Part shown: piece after piece, positions 18,938-27,875 of the stretch
How the letters are laid out: every line of letters starts with the position of its first letter
Position numbering within the stretch: position 1 is the first letter of the stretch
From: Blastochloris viridis
Lineage (GTDB): Bacteria; Pseudomonadota; Alphaproteobacteria; UBA2136; UBA6156
Length of the DNA: 64,000 nt
Reading direction: 5' to 3'
Assembly (NCBI GenBank): GCA_005768725.1
Contig: VAFM01000001.1
Coordinates: forward strand, 1 to 64,000
The notes under the pieces: generated by a model
Databases searched by the model: none
Told to the model about the DNA's origin: nothing
What the model saw: only the letters and a program-made list of their open reading frames with translations
Made by a program: the position numbers and the translations under genes

Positions 18938-19492
18938 TTATTCGGCGCTAATTTTAACGGTGTAGGTGCCGATGGCGGTGGTGCCGTCGGCGATGGTACC
19001 ATTAACCTCGGCTACGAAGGCCTGGGCGGATTCATCGAACTCTGGTGCGGTAGACGTGGTAGCGCCTACCTTGGGGAAGACGCCCGTGAATTTGGCTTCA
19101 TCGCCCTGCCAGTAATCGGATGTAATGCCGGTTTGGCCGACGTTGAGGCCCTTGTTGTCCATCACGAAAATTTCGACATATTTGCCGCCGCTGGCGTCCA
19201 TGATCTTCTTCAGCTCGGCGGACGTGGTGTTGCTCAGCACCTTGTTGATGAAGGGCTTGTCGGCGGCGGTGGTTTCGGCTTTCCACTCGTTATCCAGCTT
19301 GGTGATGCCGGCGGCATCCAGAGAGGCGTGCTCGGTATTCTGGGCCTTGATGGCGGCAATAATGGCCGGGCTGATCTTGGCCTTCATGTCGGCCGCAACT
19401 TCTTTTTCGACCGTTGCCATATCGATTGCGAAAGAAGCGGCGGGGAGGGTGGCCAGAGCGGTGAGAGCCATACAGAGAGTACGGAAGTTCAT
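18938..19492 (-). CDS. Exported PDC/Cache-like sensor protein
   Basis: A 184-residue protein with a clear signal peptide (cleavage after SFA, about residue 22). The core VEIFVMDNKGLNVGQTG and ITSDYWQGDEAKF is the pattern of stand-alone PDC sensor proteins. There is no membrane anchor. It precedes the chemoreceptor gene by 55 bases on the same strand, so it may present a ligand to that receptor; this is inferred from position only. A GC-rich hairpin (gggggcgtttaagccccc, 18911-18930) lies between the two genes. Confidence 0.75.
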   Translation of the reverse strand: MNFRTLCMALTALATLPAASFAIDMATVEKEVAADMKAKISPAIIAAIKAQNTEHASLDAAGITKLDNEWKAETTAADKPFINKVLSNTTSAELKKIMDASGGKYVEIFVMDNKGLNVGQTGITSDYWQGDEAKFTGVFPKVGATTSTAPEFDESAQAFVAEVNGTIADGTTAIGTYTVKISAE

Positions 19493-19733
19493 GGGGATAT
19501 CTTTCTTGCTGTTATTACAGCGATGTTCTGCCGGGCGGGCGAGACTGTCAATTGGCCGGTGTGAAAATCAATCTGGTATCGGATTGTTTTTGTTTGTATC
19601 CGTGCGTGTTTTGTAAATTAACCAACTGATAATAAATTGAATGTGATGGAGAGATTGAGGAAACGCGTATCGTCATGACGTTTGATGGTGTTGGTTTTCA
19701 GCAACGAACCTGTAGGCCGTTATAGCAACCAAC

Positions 19734-19758
19734 AAAAAGAGGCCCGAAGGCCTCTTTT
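19734..19758 (-). terminator. Terminator of tuf
   Basis: On the minus strand the stem aaaagaggcc / ggcctctttt is followed by TTTTTG, shortly after the tuf stop codon. It could also work in the other direction. Confidence 0.8.
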
Positions 19759-19774
19759 CGTGCGTTCATCAAAG

Positions 19775-20947
19775 TTACTTGATGATGCTGGCAACCACGC
19801 CGGCGCCAACGGTGCGGCCGCCTTCGCGAACAGCGAAGCGTACACCCTGGTCCATAGCGATCGGAGCAATCAGCTCAACTTCCATGGCGATGTTGTCGCC
19901 CGGCATAACCATTTCAACGCCATCCGGCAGCTTGATGGAGCCGGTAACGTCGGTGGTGCGGAAGTAGAACTGCGGACGGTAGCCGGAGAAGAACGGGGTG
20001 TGACGACCACCTTCTTCTTTGCTCAGCACGTAAACTTCAGACTTGAAGTTGGTGTGCGGAGTGATGGAGCCCGGCTTGGCCAGAACTTGACCACGCTCAA
20101 CGTCTTCACGCTTGATACCACGCAGCAGCAGACCAACGTTGTCGCCAGCTTGACCTTGGTCGAGCAGCTTGCGGAACATTTCAACGCCGGTGCAGGCGGT
20201 CTTGGCAGTCGGACGCAGACCGACGATTTCGATTTCTTCACCAACCTTGATAACACCGCGTTCGATACGGCCAGTTACCACGGTACCACGACCGGTGATG
20301 GTGAACACGTCTTCTACCGGCATCAGGAACGGCTTGTCGAGTTCGCGCTCGGCTTGCGGGATCCAGGTGTCAACAGCTTCCATCAGCTTCTTGATGGCAA
20401 CGCCGCCAAGAGCGTCGTCGGCATTGTCGATAGCCTTCAGAGCGGAACCTTGGATGATCGGGGTGTTGTCGCCGTCGAAGTCGTACTTGGACAGGAGTTC
20501 ACGGATTTCCATTTCAACCAGCTCGAGCAGGTCCGGGTCAGCGATGTCGCATTTGTTCAGGAATACAACCAGCTTCGGAACACCAACTTGGCGGGCCAGC
20601 AGGATGTGCTCGCGGGTTTGCGGCATCGGGCCGTCGGTGGCGGCTACCACGAGGATAGCACCGTCCATTTGAGCGGCACCGGTAATCATGTTCTTAACGT
20701 AGTCAGCGTGACCCGGGCAGTCTACGTGAGCGTAGTGACGGTTCGCGGTTTCGTATTCTACGTGAGCGGTGTTAATGGTAATACCGCGGGCTTTTTCTTC
20801 CGGAGCAGCGTCGATTTGGTCGTACGCGCGGAAGTCGCCGAAATATTTGGTAATGGCCGCAGTCAGCGTGGTTTTACCGTGGTCAACGTGACCAATGGTA
20901 CCAATGTTGCAGTGCGGCTTGTTGCGTTGGAAAGATGCCTTTGCCAT
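19775..20947 (-). CDS. tuf: Elongation factor Tu
   Basis: A 390-residue GTPase that delivers aminoacyl-tRNA to the ribosome. G1 GHVDHGKT, switch II DCPGHADYVKN, G4 NKCD and the full domains 2 and 3 are intact. The start is MAKASFQRNKPH at 20947; upstream in-frame codons are leader. This copy is not flanked by fusA, rpsJ or secE, so it is the stand-alone type of tuf gene. Confidence 0.98.
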   Translation of the reverse strand: MAKASFQRNKPHCNIGTIGHVDHGKTTLTAAITKYFGDFRAYDQIDAAPEEKARGITINTAHVEYETANRHYAHVDCPGHADYVKNMITGAAQMDGAILVVAATDGPMPQTREHILLARQVGVPKLVVFLNKCDIADPDLLELVEMEIRELLSKYDFDGDNTPIIQGSALKAIDNADDALGGVAIKKLMEAVDTWIPQAERELDKPFLMPVEDVFTITGRGTVVTGRIERGVIKVGEEIEIVGLRPTAKTACTGVEMFRKLLDQGQAGDNVGLLLRGIKREDVERGQVLAKPGSITPHTNFKSEVYVLSKEEGGRHTPFFSGYRPQFYFRTTDVTGSIKLPDGVEMVMPGDNIAMEVELIAPIAMDQGVRFAVREGGRTVGAGVVASIIK

Positions 20948-21080
20948 TTCGCTAGCCCTTACTTTGTTTAGGTTTTCATGTCTGCCACGCATGATGAGCC
21001 TCTCGCTGCGGCAGGGCCGTTGTAGCACAGTCTCATTCAAATGCAAGGGGTAATGGGACTTTTGCAGGGTGGTGTAAGCC

Positions 21081-21117
21081 ACTTAACGAGACGGCGCCTT
21101 TCGGCGCCGGTTAAGTT
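21081..21117 (-). terminator. Terminator of the aldehyde dehydrogenase gene
   Basis: A long two-part stem, acttaac / gttaagt and ggcgcc / ggcgcc, lies three bases past the stop codon. The minus-strand T-run is weak. Confidence 0.55.
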
Positions 21118-21119
21118 TG

Positions 21120-22541
21120 TTAAGGACGAGATATGGTTTTGATTTCCAAGTACTCTTCGAATCCGTGAGGGCCTTTTTCGCGTCCGTTGCCCGATTGCTT
21201 GTAACCGCCGAAGGGCAGGGAGGGGTGTGGTTTGGCGCCGTTAATGTTCATCGTACCCGTACGGATGCGGCGGGCGACGCGCTCGCAGCGCTCGTTGCTC
21301 CCCGAAATATAGCCCGAGAGACCGTAGCGGGAGGCGTTGGCGAGTTCGATAGCGTGGGCTTCGTCTTTATACGGAATGATGACCAACACCGGACCGAAAA
21401 TCTCTTCCTGGCCGATGGTGGAGGCGTTGTCGACGTTCGTGAAGATGGTCGGTTTGACGTAGTAGCCGGTTTCCAGGCCTTCCGGCTTGCCCACACCGCC
21501 GGTGAGGAGGGTGGCGCCTTCGTCGATACCCTTTTGGAGAAGGGTTTGGATGCGGTCGTACTGGATTTTGGAAACCACCGGTCCTAGGTCGGTGTCTTCG
21601 TGTGTCGGTTCTCCCTGTTTGTAGGACTCTGCGGCTTTTTTGGCGAGGGCGTTGGCTTCTTCCAGACGGCTTTGCGGCACCAGCAGGCGCGTGGCCGCGC
21701 TACAGGATTGTCCGCAGTTGACGAAACACTGGCTGACGGCCTGCGGGATGGCTTTTTCAAAATCGGCGTCGTCCAGCATGATATTGGCGGATTTGCCGCC
21801 GAGCTCTTGCGTGACGCGCTTGATGGTGGGAGCAGCGGCCTGGGCCACGGCAATGCCCGCGCGTGTGGAGCCGGTGATGCTGACCATATCGACCAGCGGG
21901 TGTGAGGCGAGGGTGGCGCCAATCTCTTCTCCACTGCCGTTGACGAGGTTGAAGACGCCTTTGGGGAGGCCGGCTTCTTCGATTATCTCGGCAATGATAA
22001 GTGCGGTGAGGGGGGAGAACTCGGACGGTTTGAGTACCATGGTGCAACCGGTAGCGATGGCCGGGGCGACCTTGAGCACGACCTGATTGGCGGGCCAGTT
22101 CCAGGGTGTGATGAGACCGCAGACCCCGACGGGTTCTTTAACGATGGTACCGTTGGCGGCGGGGTGTTCGAACTCGTAACTGGCCAGTACATCGCGGGCA
22201 ATCTGGAAGTGCTTCAAGCCAATCTCGGTTTGGCCGGAGCGGGAAAAGCCGATCGGCGATCCCATTTCCTGTGTGATGGCGGCGGCGATTTCATCGAAGC
22301 GGCGTTTGTAGATAGCGATGATTTTATCAAGGTATGCGAGGCGTTCTTCGCGTGTGGTCTGGCTGTAGGCGGGGAAGGCCGCGGCGGCGGCGCGGATCGC
22401 GATATCGGCATCGGCCTTGCCGCCCATGGCGAGCTGGCCGAAGGGTTGCTCGGTCGCTGGATTAATAAGCGTATGCGGCGTTTGCGGATTGGTGGGGGCG
22501 ACCCATTGGCCGTTAATGAAGAATTTATCGAGCTGTGGCAT
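21120..22541 (-). CDS. NAD(P)+-dependent aldehyde dehydrogenase
   Basis: A 473-residue enzyme with PWNWPANQ (Asn of the oxyanion hole), ELGGKSANI (general-base Glu), NCGQSCSAATR (nucleophilic Cys, about residue 283) and EEIFGPVL. It oxidises an aldehyde to its acid in the cytoplasm. The substrate cannot be told. The length is normal. The gene appears monocistronic, with tRNA-Gly behind its promoter. Confidence 0.92.
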   Translation of the reverse strand: MPQLDKFFINGQWVAPTNPQTPHTLINPATEQPFGQLAMGGKADADIAIRAAAAAFPAYSQTTREERLAYLDKIIAIYKRRFDEIAAAITQEMGSPIGFSRSGQTEIGLKHFQIARDVLASYEFEHPAANGTIVKEPVGVCGLITPWNWPANQVVLKVAPAIATGCTMVLKPSEFSPLTALIIAEIIEEAGLPKGVFNLVNGSGEEIGATLASHPLVDMVSITGSTRAGIAVAQAAAPTIKRVTQELGGKSANIMLDDADFEKAIPQAVSQCFVNCGQSCSAATRLLVPQSRLEEANALAKKAAESYKQGEPTHEDTDLGPVVSKIQYDRIQTLLQKGIDEGATLLTGGVGKPEGLETGYYVKPTIFTNVDNASTIGQEEIFGPVLVIIPYKDEAHAIELANASRYGLSGYISGSNERCERVARRIRTGTMNINGAKPHPSLPFGGYKQSGNGREKGPHGFEEYLEIKTISRP

Positions 22542-22585
22542 TACGATGCTCCCCGTTTTTGTGATTTGCGGATGGGGGGAAGAAG

Positions 22586-22659
22586 TGGAGCGGGTAGACG
22601 GGATCGAACCGACATGGCCAGCTTGGAAGGCTGGAACTTTACCATTAAGCTATACCCGC
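22586..22659 (-). tRNA. tRNA-Gly (TCC anticodon)
   Basis: Minus-strand cloverleaf of 74 bases: acceptor GCGGGTA / TACCCGC, anticodon loop CTTCCAA, T-loop ttcgatc, encoded CCA. Confidence 0.95.
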
Positions 22660-22711
22660 GCCGAGATGGGTTTTAGCAAAGTGTGGCGGCTCTGGCTAGA
22701 TAGGGAATAGC

Positions 22712-22740
22712 AAAAAAGCCTCCGTGGGGAGGCTTTTTCT
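22712..22740. terminator. Bidirectional terminator
   Basis: The stem aaaaaagcctcc / ggaggcttttt follows the leftward gene 22752-23150. The minus-strand T-run is strong. Confidence 0.8.
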
Positions 22741-22751
22741 GTTTCGTTTGC

Positions 22752-23150
22752 TTAGTCGAACAGCAGAACCAGACCGACGAAGGCTGCAATGATGCTGACC
22801 AGAACCACGGCCGGGTTGGCTTGGGCGTAAGCGATAGCGTCGTCGATCCACTTCGGGGTTTCGGCATTGCTACGCTTGGTGGCTGGCACGGTGTGCAGCT
22901 GCGGCGCCGGGCGGGCTTCGGCCACGATTTTAGCAGCGGGTTTTGCAGCCGGTTTAGCGGAAGCTTTTGCAGCTACCGGTTTGGTGGCAGCCTTGGCGGC
23001 TACTGGCTTAGCGGCAGGTTTTGCCACAGCCTTGGCCACCGGTTTGGTTGCAGGCTTTGCAGCAGGCTTTGCGGCCGGTTTGGCCTTGGCCGGTGCGGCT
23101 TTTGCCTTTGCGGCAGGCTTTTTGGTGGATTTGGCAGGAGCTTTGGCCAT
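22752..23150 (-). CDS. Lys/Ala/Pro-rich protein with C-terminal membrane anchor
   Basis: A 132-residue protein. Residues 1-80 are a low-complexity chain of AK, AKP and KPAAK repeats like histone H1-type tails. Residues 95-130 carry WIDDAIAYAQANP followed by one hydrophobic segment ending in LLFD. The basic tail could bind nucleic acid or acidic polymer while tethered to the membrane. The repeats vary in length between relatives and may slip during replication. Confidence 0.7.
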   Translation of the reverse strand: MAKAPAKSTKKPAAKAKAAPAKAKPAAKPAAKPATKPVAKAVAKPAAKPVAAKAATKPVAAKASAKPAAKPAAKIVAEARPAPQLHTVPATKRSNAETPKWIDDAIAYAQANPAVVLVSIIAAFVGLVLLFD

Positions 23151-23289
23151 GGGAGGAGCTTTCGTTATTATGGGGTTTTTGTTGAGCTCTTATTTCGTTG
23201 AAGGGTAACGGCTTTAGGCAAGAAGTGCAAGAATGTTTGTGAACAACGCTTGACATTATGTAGGCAGGAGGCTAGAGAAGCCCTCGTGT

Positions 23290-23366
<77 letters not shown>

Positions 23367-23376
23367 AAGAATTCAA

Positions 23377-23410
23377 GGGACTAGTTTTTAACTAGTCCCT
23401 GTTTTTTTTG
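23377..23410 (+). terminator. Terminator after tRNA-fMet
   Basis: The stem agggactagtt / aactagtccct is followed by eight T residues, ten bases after the tRNA. Confidence 0.9.
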
Positions 23411-23528
23411 TTCGTAGGGACAATTTGGGGACAGTTTCTAAAAAGTGCTTAATGCTAAGGCTGATGTGCGATTGAGTAAGGCTACCAATAAATGCCGCCA
23501 TTTGCTTCTTCTTGAGCGCTAGCTAAAA

Positions 23529-23649
23529 TTTGTAAGTATGCGTGCAGGCAATTGGGGTGTCCATGTCGTATGTACTTGCTAGGCTTTCTGCGGTTTGTGG
23601 AGAGTTGTTTTAGGCTTAATCTGAACAAAATATTTGTAAGTATGCGTGC
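23529..23649. repeat. Two 17-base direct repeats
   Basis: The sequence tttgtaagtatgcgtgc occurs at 23529-23545 and 23633-23649, 104 bases apart, in a gene-free stretch at the left end of element A. They may be protein-binding sites for excision or copy control. Confidence 0.5.
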
Positions 23650-23760
23650 TTTCCAAATGTTCAGTATTTATTGGCTACTAAGCGTTTGGAGCTTATTAAA
23701 GTTGATGTTGAGTGTGGAATGTCATAGCTTTCATCTGCGCTTGTGAAGCAGGCGTGAGGC

Positions 23761-23930
23761 GTTAGAACCTCTCTTAAGCGGCAGTTGCAGTCTGCCGTGA
23801 CCAAACCTGCTGCCTTCCGACCTATGGTTGGGGAGGCAGCGGAATGTAATATCGCGTGAGCGTGAATACGCTGCGCCGTTCTTAAGACGGTTCTAAACTC
23901 CCCAGCCACCAGTTTCTTGTGTGGCTTTTT
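23761..23930 (+). ncRNA. Structured RNA, C4-antisense-like, copy 1
   Basis: This stretch shares a fold and several conserved blocks with 50211-50364 in element B: tgccgtgacca, tgctgccttccgac, ggttggggaggc, gcgccgtt and aactcccc-gccacca. Long-range arms ttagaacc / ggttctaa and tcttaag / cttaaga pair here, while the other copy has different but also complementary bases at the same places. It ends in a hairpin with TTTTT and is followed by a ribosome site and a small gene. The layout recalls the C4 antisense RNA of P1/P4-type phages; the family name is from memory. Confidence 0.6.
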
Positions 23931-23950
23931 AATTAGGTGAGAGGATAGCT

Positions 23951-24289
23951 ATGAGCCCACTTGAATTTTACGAGAAGTACTCGTCAATCATTCCTATGCG
24001 TGAGATGCGCCCTGGTGAGCTAGAAGTTTATGCGCCGCATGTGTCTAAATACGTCGCTATTTCTAAGGACTACCAATTTACCAGATTTGGGAAACTGGCC
24101 CTGAAAGATATTTCAAGACAATGCATGGCGCGTGCTCATGAAGTGGTTAAGCAAAGCTATCTCTTGCACAGTAGCTATCTCGAAGATGTTGATTTTTTGG
24201 TTTCTCAACCCCCTTTGGGGGAAGAGTGGTGGAATAGTGATGAGTTGCTGGTAATCCATCCGCCCTTAGTAGATAATTTTCCAGTTTAA
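23951..24289 (+). CDS. Small protein, possible antitoxin partner
   Basis: A 112-residue soluble protein starting after GTGAGAGGATAGCT. No known domain is recognised. It lies 19 bases before a zeta-like kinase gene on the same strand, an arrangement typical of toxin-antitoxin pairs, so an antitoxin role is an inference from position. Confidence 0.6.
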   Translation: MSPLEFYEKYSSIIPMREMRPGELEVYAPHVSKYVAISKDYQFTRFGKLALKDISRQCMARAHEVVKQSYLLHSSYLEDVDFLVSQPPLGEEWWNSDELLVIHPPLVDNFPV

Positions 24290-24308
24290 GTCGCTTAAGG
24301 AGAAAACG

Positions 24309-24881
24309 ATCATCAATAAGATATTTACATTGGTTGGAGGGTGTAATGGTGCAGGCAAAAGTACCTATGCCTCCCGTTTCCTATCTGATAGCGATTATAT
24401 CAATCCCGATGCCTTGCAGGCCGAGCAGGAGGTGTCTGCGTTCGAGATAGGACGCTTCGTTGTCAATCTGGTTGAGACCAAATTGGAAAGTGGGAATGAC
24501 TTCGTGCTTGAGTCCACCTTCTCAGATCGACGGGGGCTGAACCTCTTTCGTCAGGCCCGTGCGGCTGGCTGGCGAACGCGACTTATATTTGTTGGGCTGG
24601 ATAGCCCCTTGCTTCACAAGGAGCGGGTAGCCCTTCGAGTTAGTAAAGGTGGGCATTATATTGCCGATGAGCTAATTGAACGTCGTTATCCGCGTGCTTT
24701 GGAAAATCTGAAGGCGGCACTTACCGAGGTTGATGAGATTTTAGTGCTTGGTAACAGCGGGCAGGATTTTTGTGAAATTGCCGAATTTCGGAATGGTATT
24801 GTTTCCAACATTTTTCCACAGGGGGAAGCTGAGGGGTATTTCGCGGAATATGTACGGAAGCTGGGTTCTGAAGTTGGGTAG
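24309..24881 (+). CDS. Zeta-toxin-like P-loop kinase, unclear start
   Basis: The protein shows a Walker A motif GGCNGAGKST right at its N-terminus, then the zeta-like ESTFSDRR segment and a downstream Arg-rich lid (KERVALRVSKGGH). Zeta-type kinases phosphorylate UDP-N-acetylglucosamine or related nucleotides. A ribosome site AAGGAG (24297) is followed six bases later by ATC ATC AAT AAG ATA in frame. There is no ATG or GTG; the first conventional codon is TTG at 24330, which would remove the first beta strand. Either a rare ATC/ATA start is used or the gene is damaged. Confidence 0.65.
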   Translation: MINKIFTLVGGCNGAGKSTYASRFLSDSDYINPDALQAEQEVSAFEIGRFVVNLVETKLESGNDFVLESTFSDRRGLNLFRQARAAGWRTRLIFVGLDSPLLHKERVALRVSKGGHYIADELIERRYPRALENLKAALTEVDEILVLGNSGQDFCEIAEFRNGIVSNIFPQGEAEGYFAEYVRKLGSEVG

Positions 24882-25089
24882 CTGAGCAAGTTTGGTTTGA
24901 ATCTGACGGGAATCTAGGGGTATTTGGCTCAACTGTGAGGGAAGGGGCTGGAGGATTCGGTTCTGGTTTGAGGTTCCTGTGGTGTTGATACTGTATGGCA
25001 GTTATTGAAAATGTCAGCTGACAACCTGACGTGATTCGGAAAGTATTTTCGCTACAGGTCGGTTGACTAGGCAGGATAGTCACTTTGTG

Positions 25090-25111
25090 TCACGTTTTTG
25101 TGAAAACGTGA
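25090..25111. promoter_or_regulatory. Palindrome upstream of the small DNA-binding gene
   Basis: tcacgtttt and aaaacgtga form a nine-base palindrome with a four-base centre. A TTGAGA (25123) and TATAAA (25148) follow with a 19-base spacer. It is a candidate operator for the gene at 25254. The remaining gap from 24889 shows nothing else. Confidence 0.45.
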
Positions 25112-25253
25112 TTTTGTGTCTTTTGAGATACAGTTTGGTGGATTGTGTATAAATTATATATATCAATTATTTGAGTGATCTTTGCCACTTTGGGCATGTT
25201 TTGGTATTTCTCATAATGGTTTGCCAGACACAGATACGGAGGAACGGCAAAAA

Positions 25254-25460
25254 ATGATCAATTATTTGAATCTCAGGACTGTCAGTCAGCTTGCGAAAGA
25301 AGCGTCGCCAGCGATCACTGCGAGCAAATTACGATGGTGGTTATTCCATGCTGAAGAGAATGGATTGAACCATGCAATCGTGAAAATTGGGGGGCGGCTT
25401 TATATTGATTGTGATCAGTTCAATGTGTGGTTGGAGGCTCAGCGAATTCGTAAGCGTTAG
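25254..25460 (+). CDS. Small helix-turn-helix protein (AlpA/excisionase-like)
   Basis: A 68-residue protein: LRTVSQLAKE, then KLRWWLFHAEENGL, GGRLYIDCDQFNVWLEA. This is the layout of AlpA/Xis-type winged helix proteins that read a host or element site. The ATG at 25254 follows GGAGGAACGGCAAAAA. In a mobile element such proteins usually control the integrase or excision. Confidence 0.65.
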   Translation: MINYLNLRTVSQLAKEASPAITASKLRWWLFHAEENGLNHAIVKIGGRLYIDCDQFNVWLEAQRIRKR

Positions 25461-25510
25461 CAGGCAGTTACTCTTGGAGAACGTCGTTGAATTGTTCTAG
25501 AGTGCTTTCT

Positions 25511-26518
25511 ATGAGCATGGTTGATATTAACGATTTCTTGCGAGAAGAGGTTTACACTTATAAGGGGGAGACTTATTCGGTGCGTGATAATGGTGCTGTG
25601 ATGAGGCATCCATTGAACGTCGCAAAGCCTAGGCCTACCGATTTGAAATGGGTGTTCGGTAAGCCAAATATCAAACATGGCTATTTAGAGATAGCGGCTG
25701 TCCGAGTTCATAGGATCGTTGCATTAGCCTTCTTGGGGGAGCCTGAAACGCCTGAGCACGTCGTGGATCACATTGATACGAACCGCCACAATAACCGCCC
25801 CGAGAATTTACGTTGGCTTACTCGTTTAGAAAATGTGCTCAACAATCCCATCACGCTTAAGCGGGTTGAGCTTGTGTGCGGGAGTGTTGAGCGGTTTCTT
25901 GCGAATCCTTCTTTGCTGGGTGCAAGTACGCTAGATACGAACTTTTCTTGGATGCGAACAGTAACTCGTGAGGAGGCGCAGGCAAGCTTGGAGCGCTTGC
26001 AAGCTTGGGCTTCTAAGAGAGATACGTCACGGTCAGATTTTAAAGGGCAGCTTGGCGAATGGGTTTTTCAACCTCCACTGAAAGTTCAGGGGTTTTCAAA
26101 TTATCATAACGGATACGCCTATTCTGATTTGACAGAGTCTCTCACGGCAGGAGCAGTTCAGCGGAAATGGAGAGTTCCGGCTGAATTTCCCTGCTGTCCT
26201 TTGATTGGGCAGGATGTTTCCCTAACTGCATATGCTCAAAAACTTGCTGTGGGGGCTGTTTTTGCTCAAACGCACTTTTCGGAATCTAAAGTTGTTGAAG
26301 TGGTAATTTCACAGGATGAAACCTCGCTATGGGTATTATGTGCTCAAGGTGAGGGAGCGGTTAAGCCTTGGTCGTTAGCGCAGATTACCTGTGAGAATGG
26401 GCTATATGTTCATACGAGTCTTGGCACGTTTTTTCACAAGGATGGCGCTGAAAAGCAGTTGCATTTGGCTCAAGGATTGGAGTGGACTGGTGGAGATACG
26501 TTTGATGACTACTGCTAA
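25511..26518 (+). CDS. HNH endonuclease-domain protein
   Basis: A 335-residue protein. Residues 15-110 resemble a NUMOD4/HNH_3 homing-type module: VHRIVALAFLG, then HVVDHIDTNRHNNRPENLRW with the HNH catalytic His and Asn residues. The C-terminal 220 residues have no recognised fold. It may be a homing or mobile-element nuclease that moves the region, or a defence nuclease. Base composition is AT-richer than in the flanking chromosome. Confidence 0.75.
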   Translation: MSMVDINDFLREEVYTYKGETYSVRDNGAVMRHPLNVAKPRPTDLKWVFGKPNIKHGYLEIAAVRVHRIVALAFLGEPETPEHVVDHIDTNRHNNRPENLRWLTRLENVLNNPITLKRVELVCGSVERFLANPSLLGASTLDTNFSWMRTVTREEAQASLERLQAWASKRDTSRSDFKGQLGEWVFQPPLKVQGFSNYHNGYAYSDLTESLTAGAVQRKWRVPAEFPCCPLIGQDVSLTAYAQKLAVGAVFAQTHFSESKVVEVVISQDETSLWVLCAQGEGAVKPWSLAQITCENGLYVHTSLGTFFHKDGAEKQLHLAQGLEWTGGDTFDDYC

Positions 26519-26551
26519 ATTTAAGGCCTATGATTTAAATTTGCTCTAAGA

Positions 26552-26628
26552 TTAGATCAAATAATGTCAGTTTAATGATCTAAATTGGTTTGACTCTTAG
26601 ATCATATGTATGTGTAGATGTGATCTAT
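26552..26628. promoter_or_regulatory. Operator array before the Fic gene
   Basis: Four alternating half-sites occur: TTAGATCA (26552), TGATCTAA (26576), TTAGATCA (26597) and TGATCTAT (26621). Centre spacings are 24, 21 and 24 bases, close to two helical turns. They end about 20 bases before the start codon of the Fic gene. Confidence 0.65.
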
Positions 26629-26648
26629 ATATAGAATGGATTTAAATC

Positions 26649-27755
26649 ATGACGTGGAATTGGGAATTAAAGGAATGGCCTGAGTTTCGTTATAACGCTG
26701 AGCGTTTGACGAAGCTGGAAGCTGATTTTTTGTTTAATTCAGGGCTCCTTAAGGGGGAGCTTCGTCATGTTCAATGTGAAGATCAGGACTTTCTCAAAGT
26801 TGAGTTGATCAGCACTGAAGCTTTAATGACTTCGGAAATTGAAGGGGAGATCCTTAATCGGGATAGCCTTCAGTCGTCCATTCGGGGAAATTTAGGGCTT
26901 CAGACGGATCATCGGCGTATTCCTGCGGCTGAGGCTGGAATCTCTGAAATGATGGTTAACTTGTACCAGACATTTCAGGAGCCGCTGACGGATGAGATGT
27001 TGTTTGCCTGGCATAAGCTTTTGATGAATGGCCGGACTGATGTTCTGGCGGGAGCTTACCGGGTTGATCCTGAGCCTATGCAGGTTGTTTCCGGGCCTGT
27101 TTATGATCCGATCATTCACTTTGAAGCGCCGAAAGCTGCGGCTATTCCTGCGGAAATGGCGGCTTATATTCATTGGTTTAATGATTCTGGGCCGGGTGGG
27201 GCGCATCCTTTGCCGCCGTTAACTCGCGCGGGGTTGGCGCATATCTATTTTGAATGCATTCACCCGTTTGATGATGGGAATGGGCGTATTGGCCGTGCGT
27301 TGGTTGAGAAAGCGTTGTCTCAGAATTTGGGGTATCCAACTTTAATTGCTTTGTCGCATACCATCGCTCAGCGGAAGAAGAGTTACTATGACTCTTTGGA
27401 GCTGAATAACAAGTCTATGGAGATATCCAATTGGCTTGAATACTTTGCGGAGAAGATTCTTGAAGCGCAGCAATATACGTTGCGGTTGATTCGCTTTTTG
27501 ATTGCTAAGGCGAAGTTGTATGACCGGGTTCGGGGGCAGATGAATGAGCGGCAAGAGAAGGCTATTGAGCGGATGTTCCGGGAAGGGCCTGAGGGTTTTG
27601 CTGGAGGTATGAGTGCTAGCAAGTATATGGTGATTACTGGGGCGACTTCGGCTACTACTACTCGTGATTTGCAGCATCTTGCTGAGATAGGGGCGCTGAA
27701 AGCTATCGGGAAGGGGAGTGGGATGCGGTATCACCTTGAGCTAGGTGAGATTTAG
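26649..27755 (+). CDS. Fic-family AMP transferase with inhibitory helix
   Basis: A 368-residue protein: an N-terminal Fic_N-type domain with the inhibitory motif TSEIEGE near residue 61, the Fic core HPFDDGNGRIGR near residue 204, and a C-terminal winged helix (SASKYMVITGATSATTTRDL). All catalytic residues are present. Fic enzymes transfer AMP or other phosphate groups to hydroxyl residues of target proteins. The C-terminal DNA-binding helix and the operator array upstream suggest that it represses its own promoter. Confidence 0.88.
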   Translation: MTWNWELKEWPEFRYNAERLTKLEADFLFNSGLLKGELRHVQCEDQDFLKVELISTEALMTSEIEGEILNRDSLQSSIRGNLGLQTDHRRIPAAEAGISEMMVNLYQTFQEPLTDEMLFAWHKLLMNGRTDVLAGAYRVDPEPMQVVSGPVYDPIIHFEAPKAAAIPAEMAAYIHWFNDSGPGGAHPLPPLTRAGLAHIYFECIHPFDDGNGRIGRALVEKALSQNLGYPTLIALSHTIAQRKKSYYDSLELNNKSMEISNWLEYFAEKILEAQQYTLRLIRFLIAKAKLYDRVRGQMNERQEKAIERMFREGPEGFAGGMSASKYMVITGATSATTTRDLQHLAEIGALKAIGKGSGMRYHLELGEI

Positions 27756-27875
27756 ACCTTTTTCTAGGCATTTAAACCTTTGCACATCCATTTGGATTTT
27801 AAGCTTCTGTGATAGTTTTAATGCGTTGGAATGCCGAAGGGCATTTAGTATTTTAAAAACTACTTAAGCAAAGAT

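Noticed and set aside
22752..23150. CRISPR-like or tandem DNA repeat in the Lys/Ala/Pro gene
   Set aside because: The repeats are degenerate codon-level repeats in one protein, with no spacers. No CRISPR array was seen anywhere in the window.
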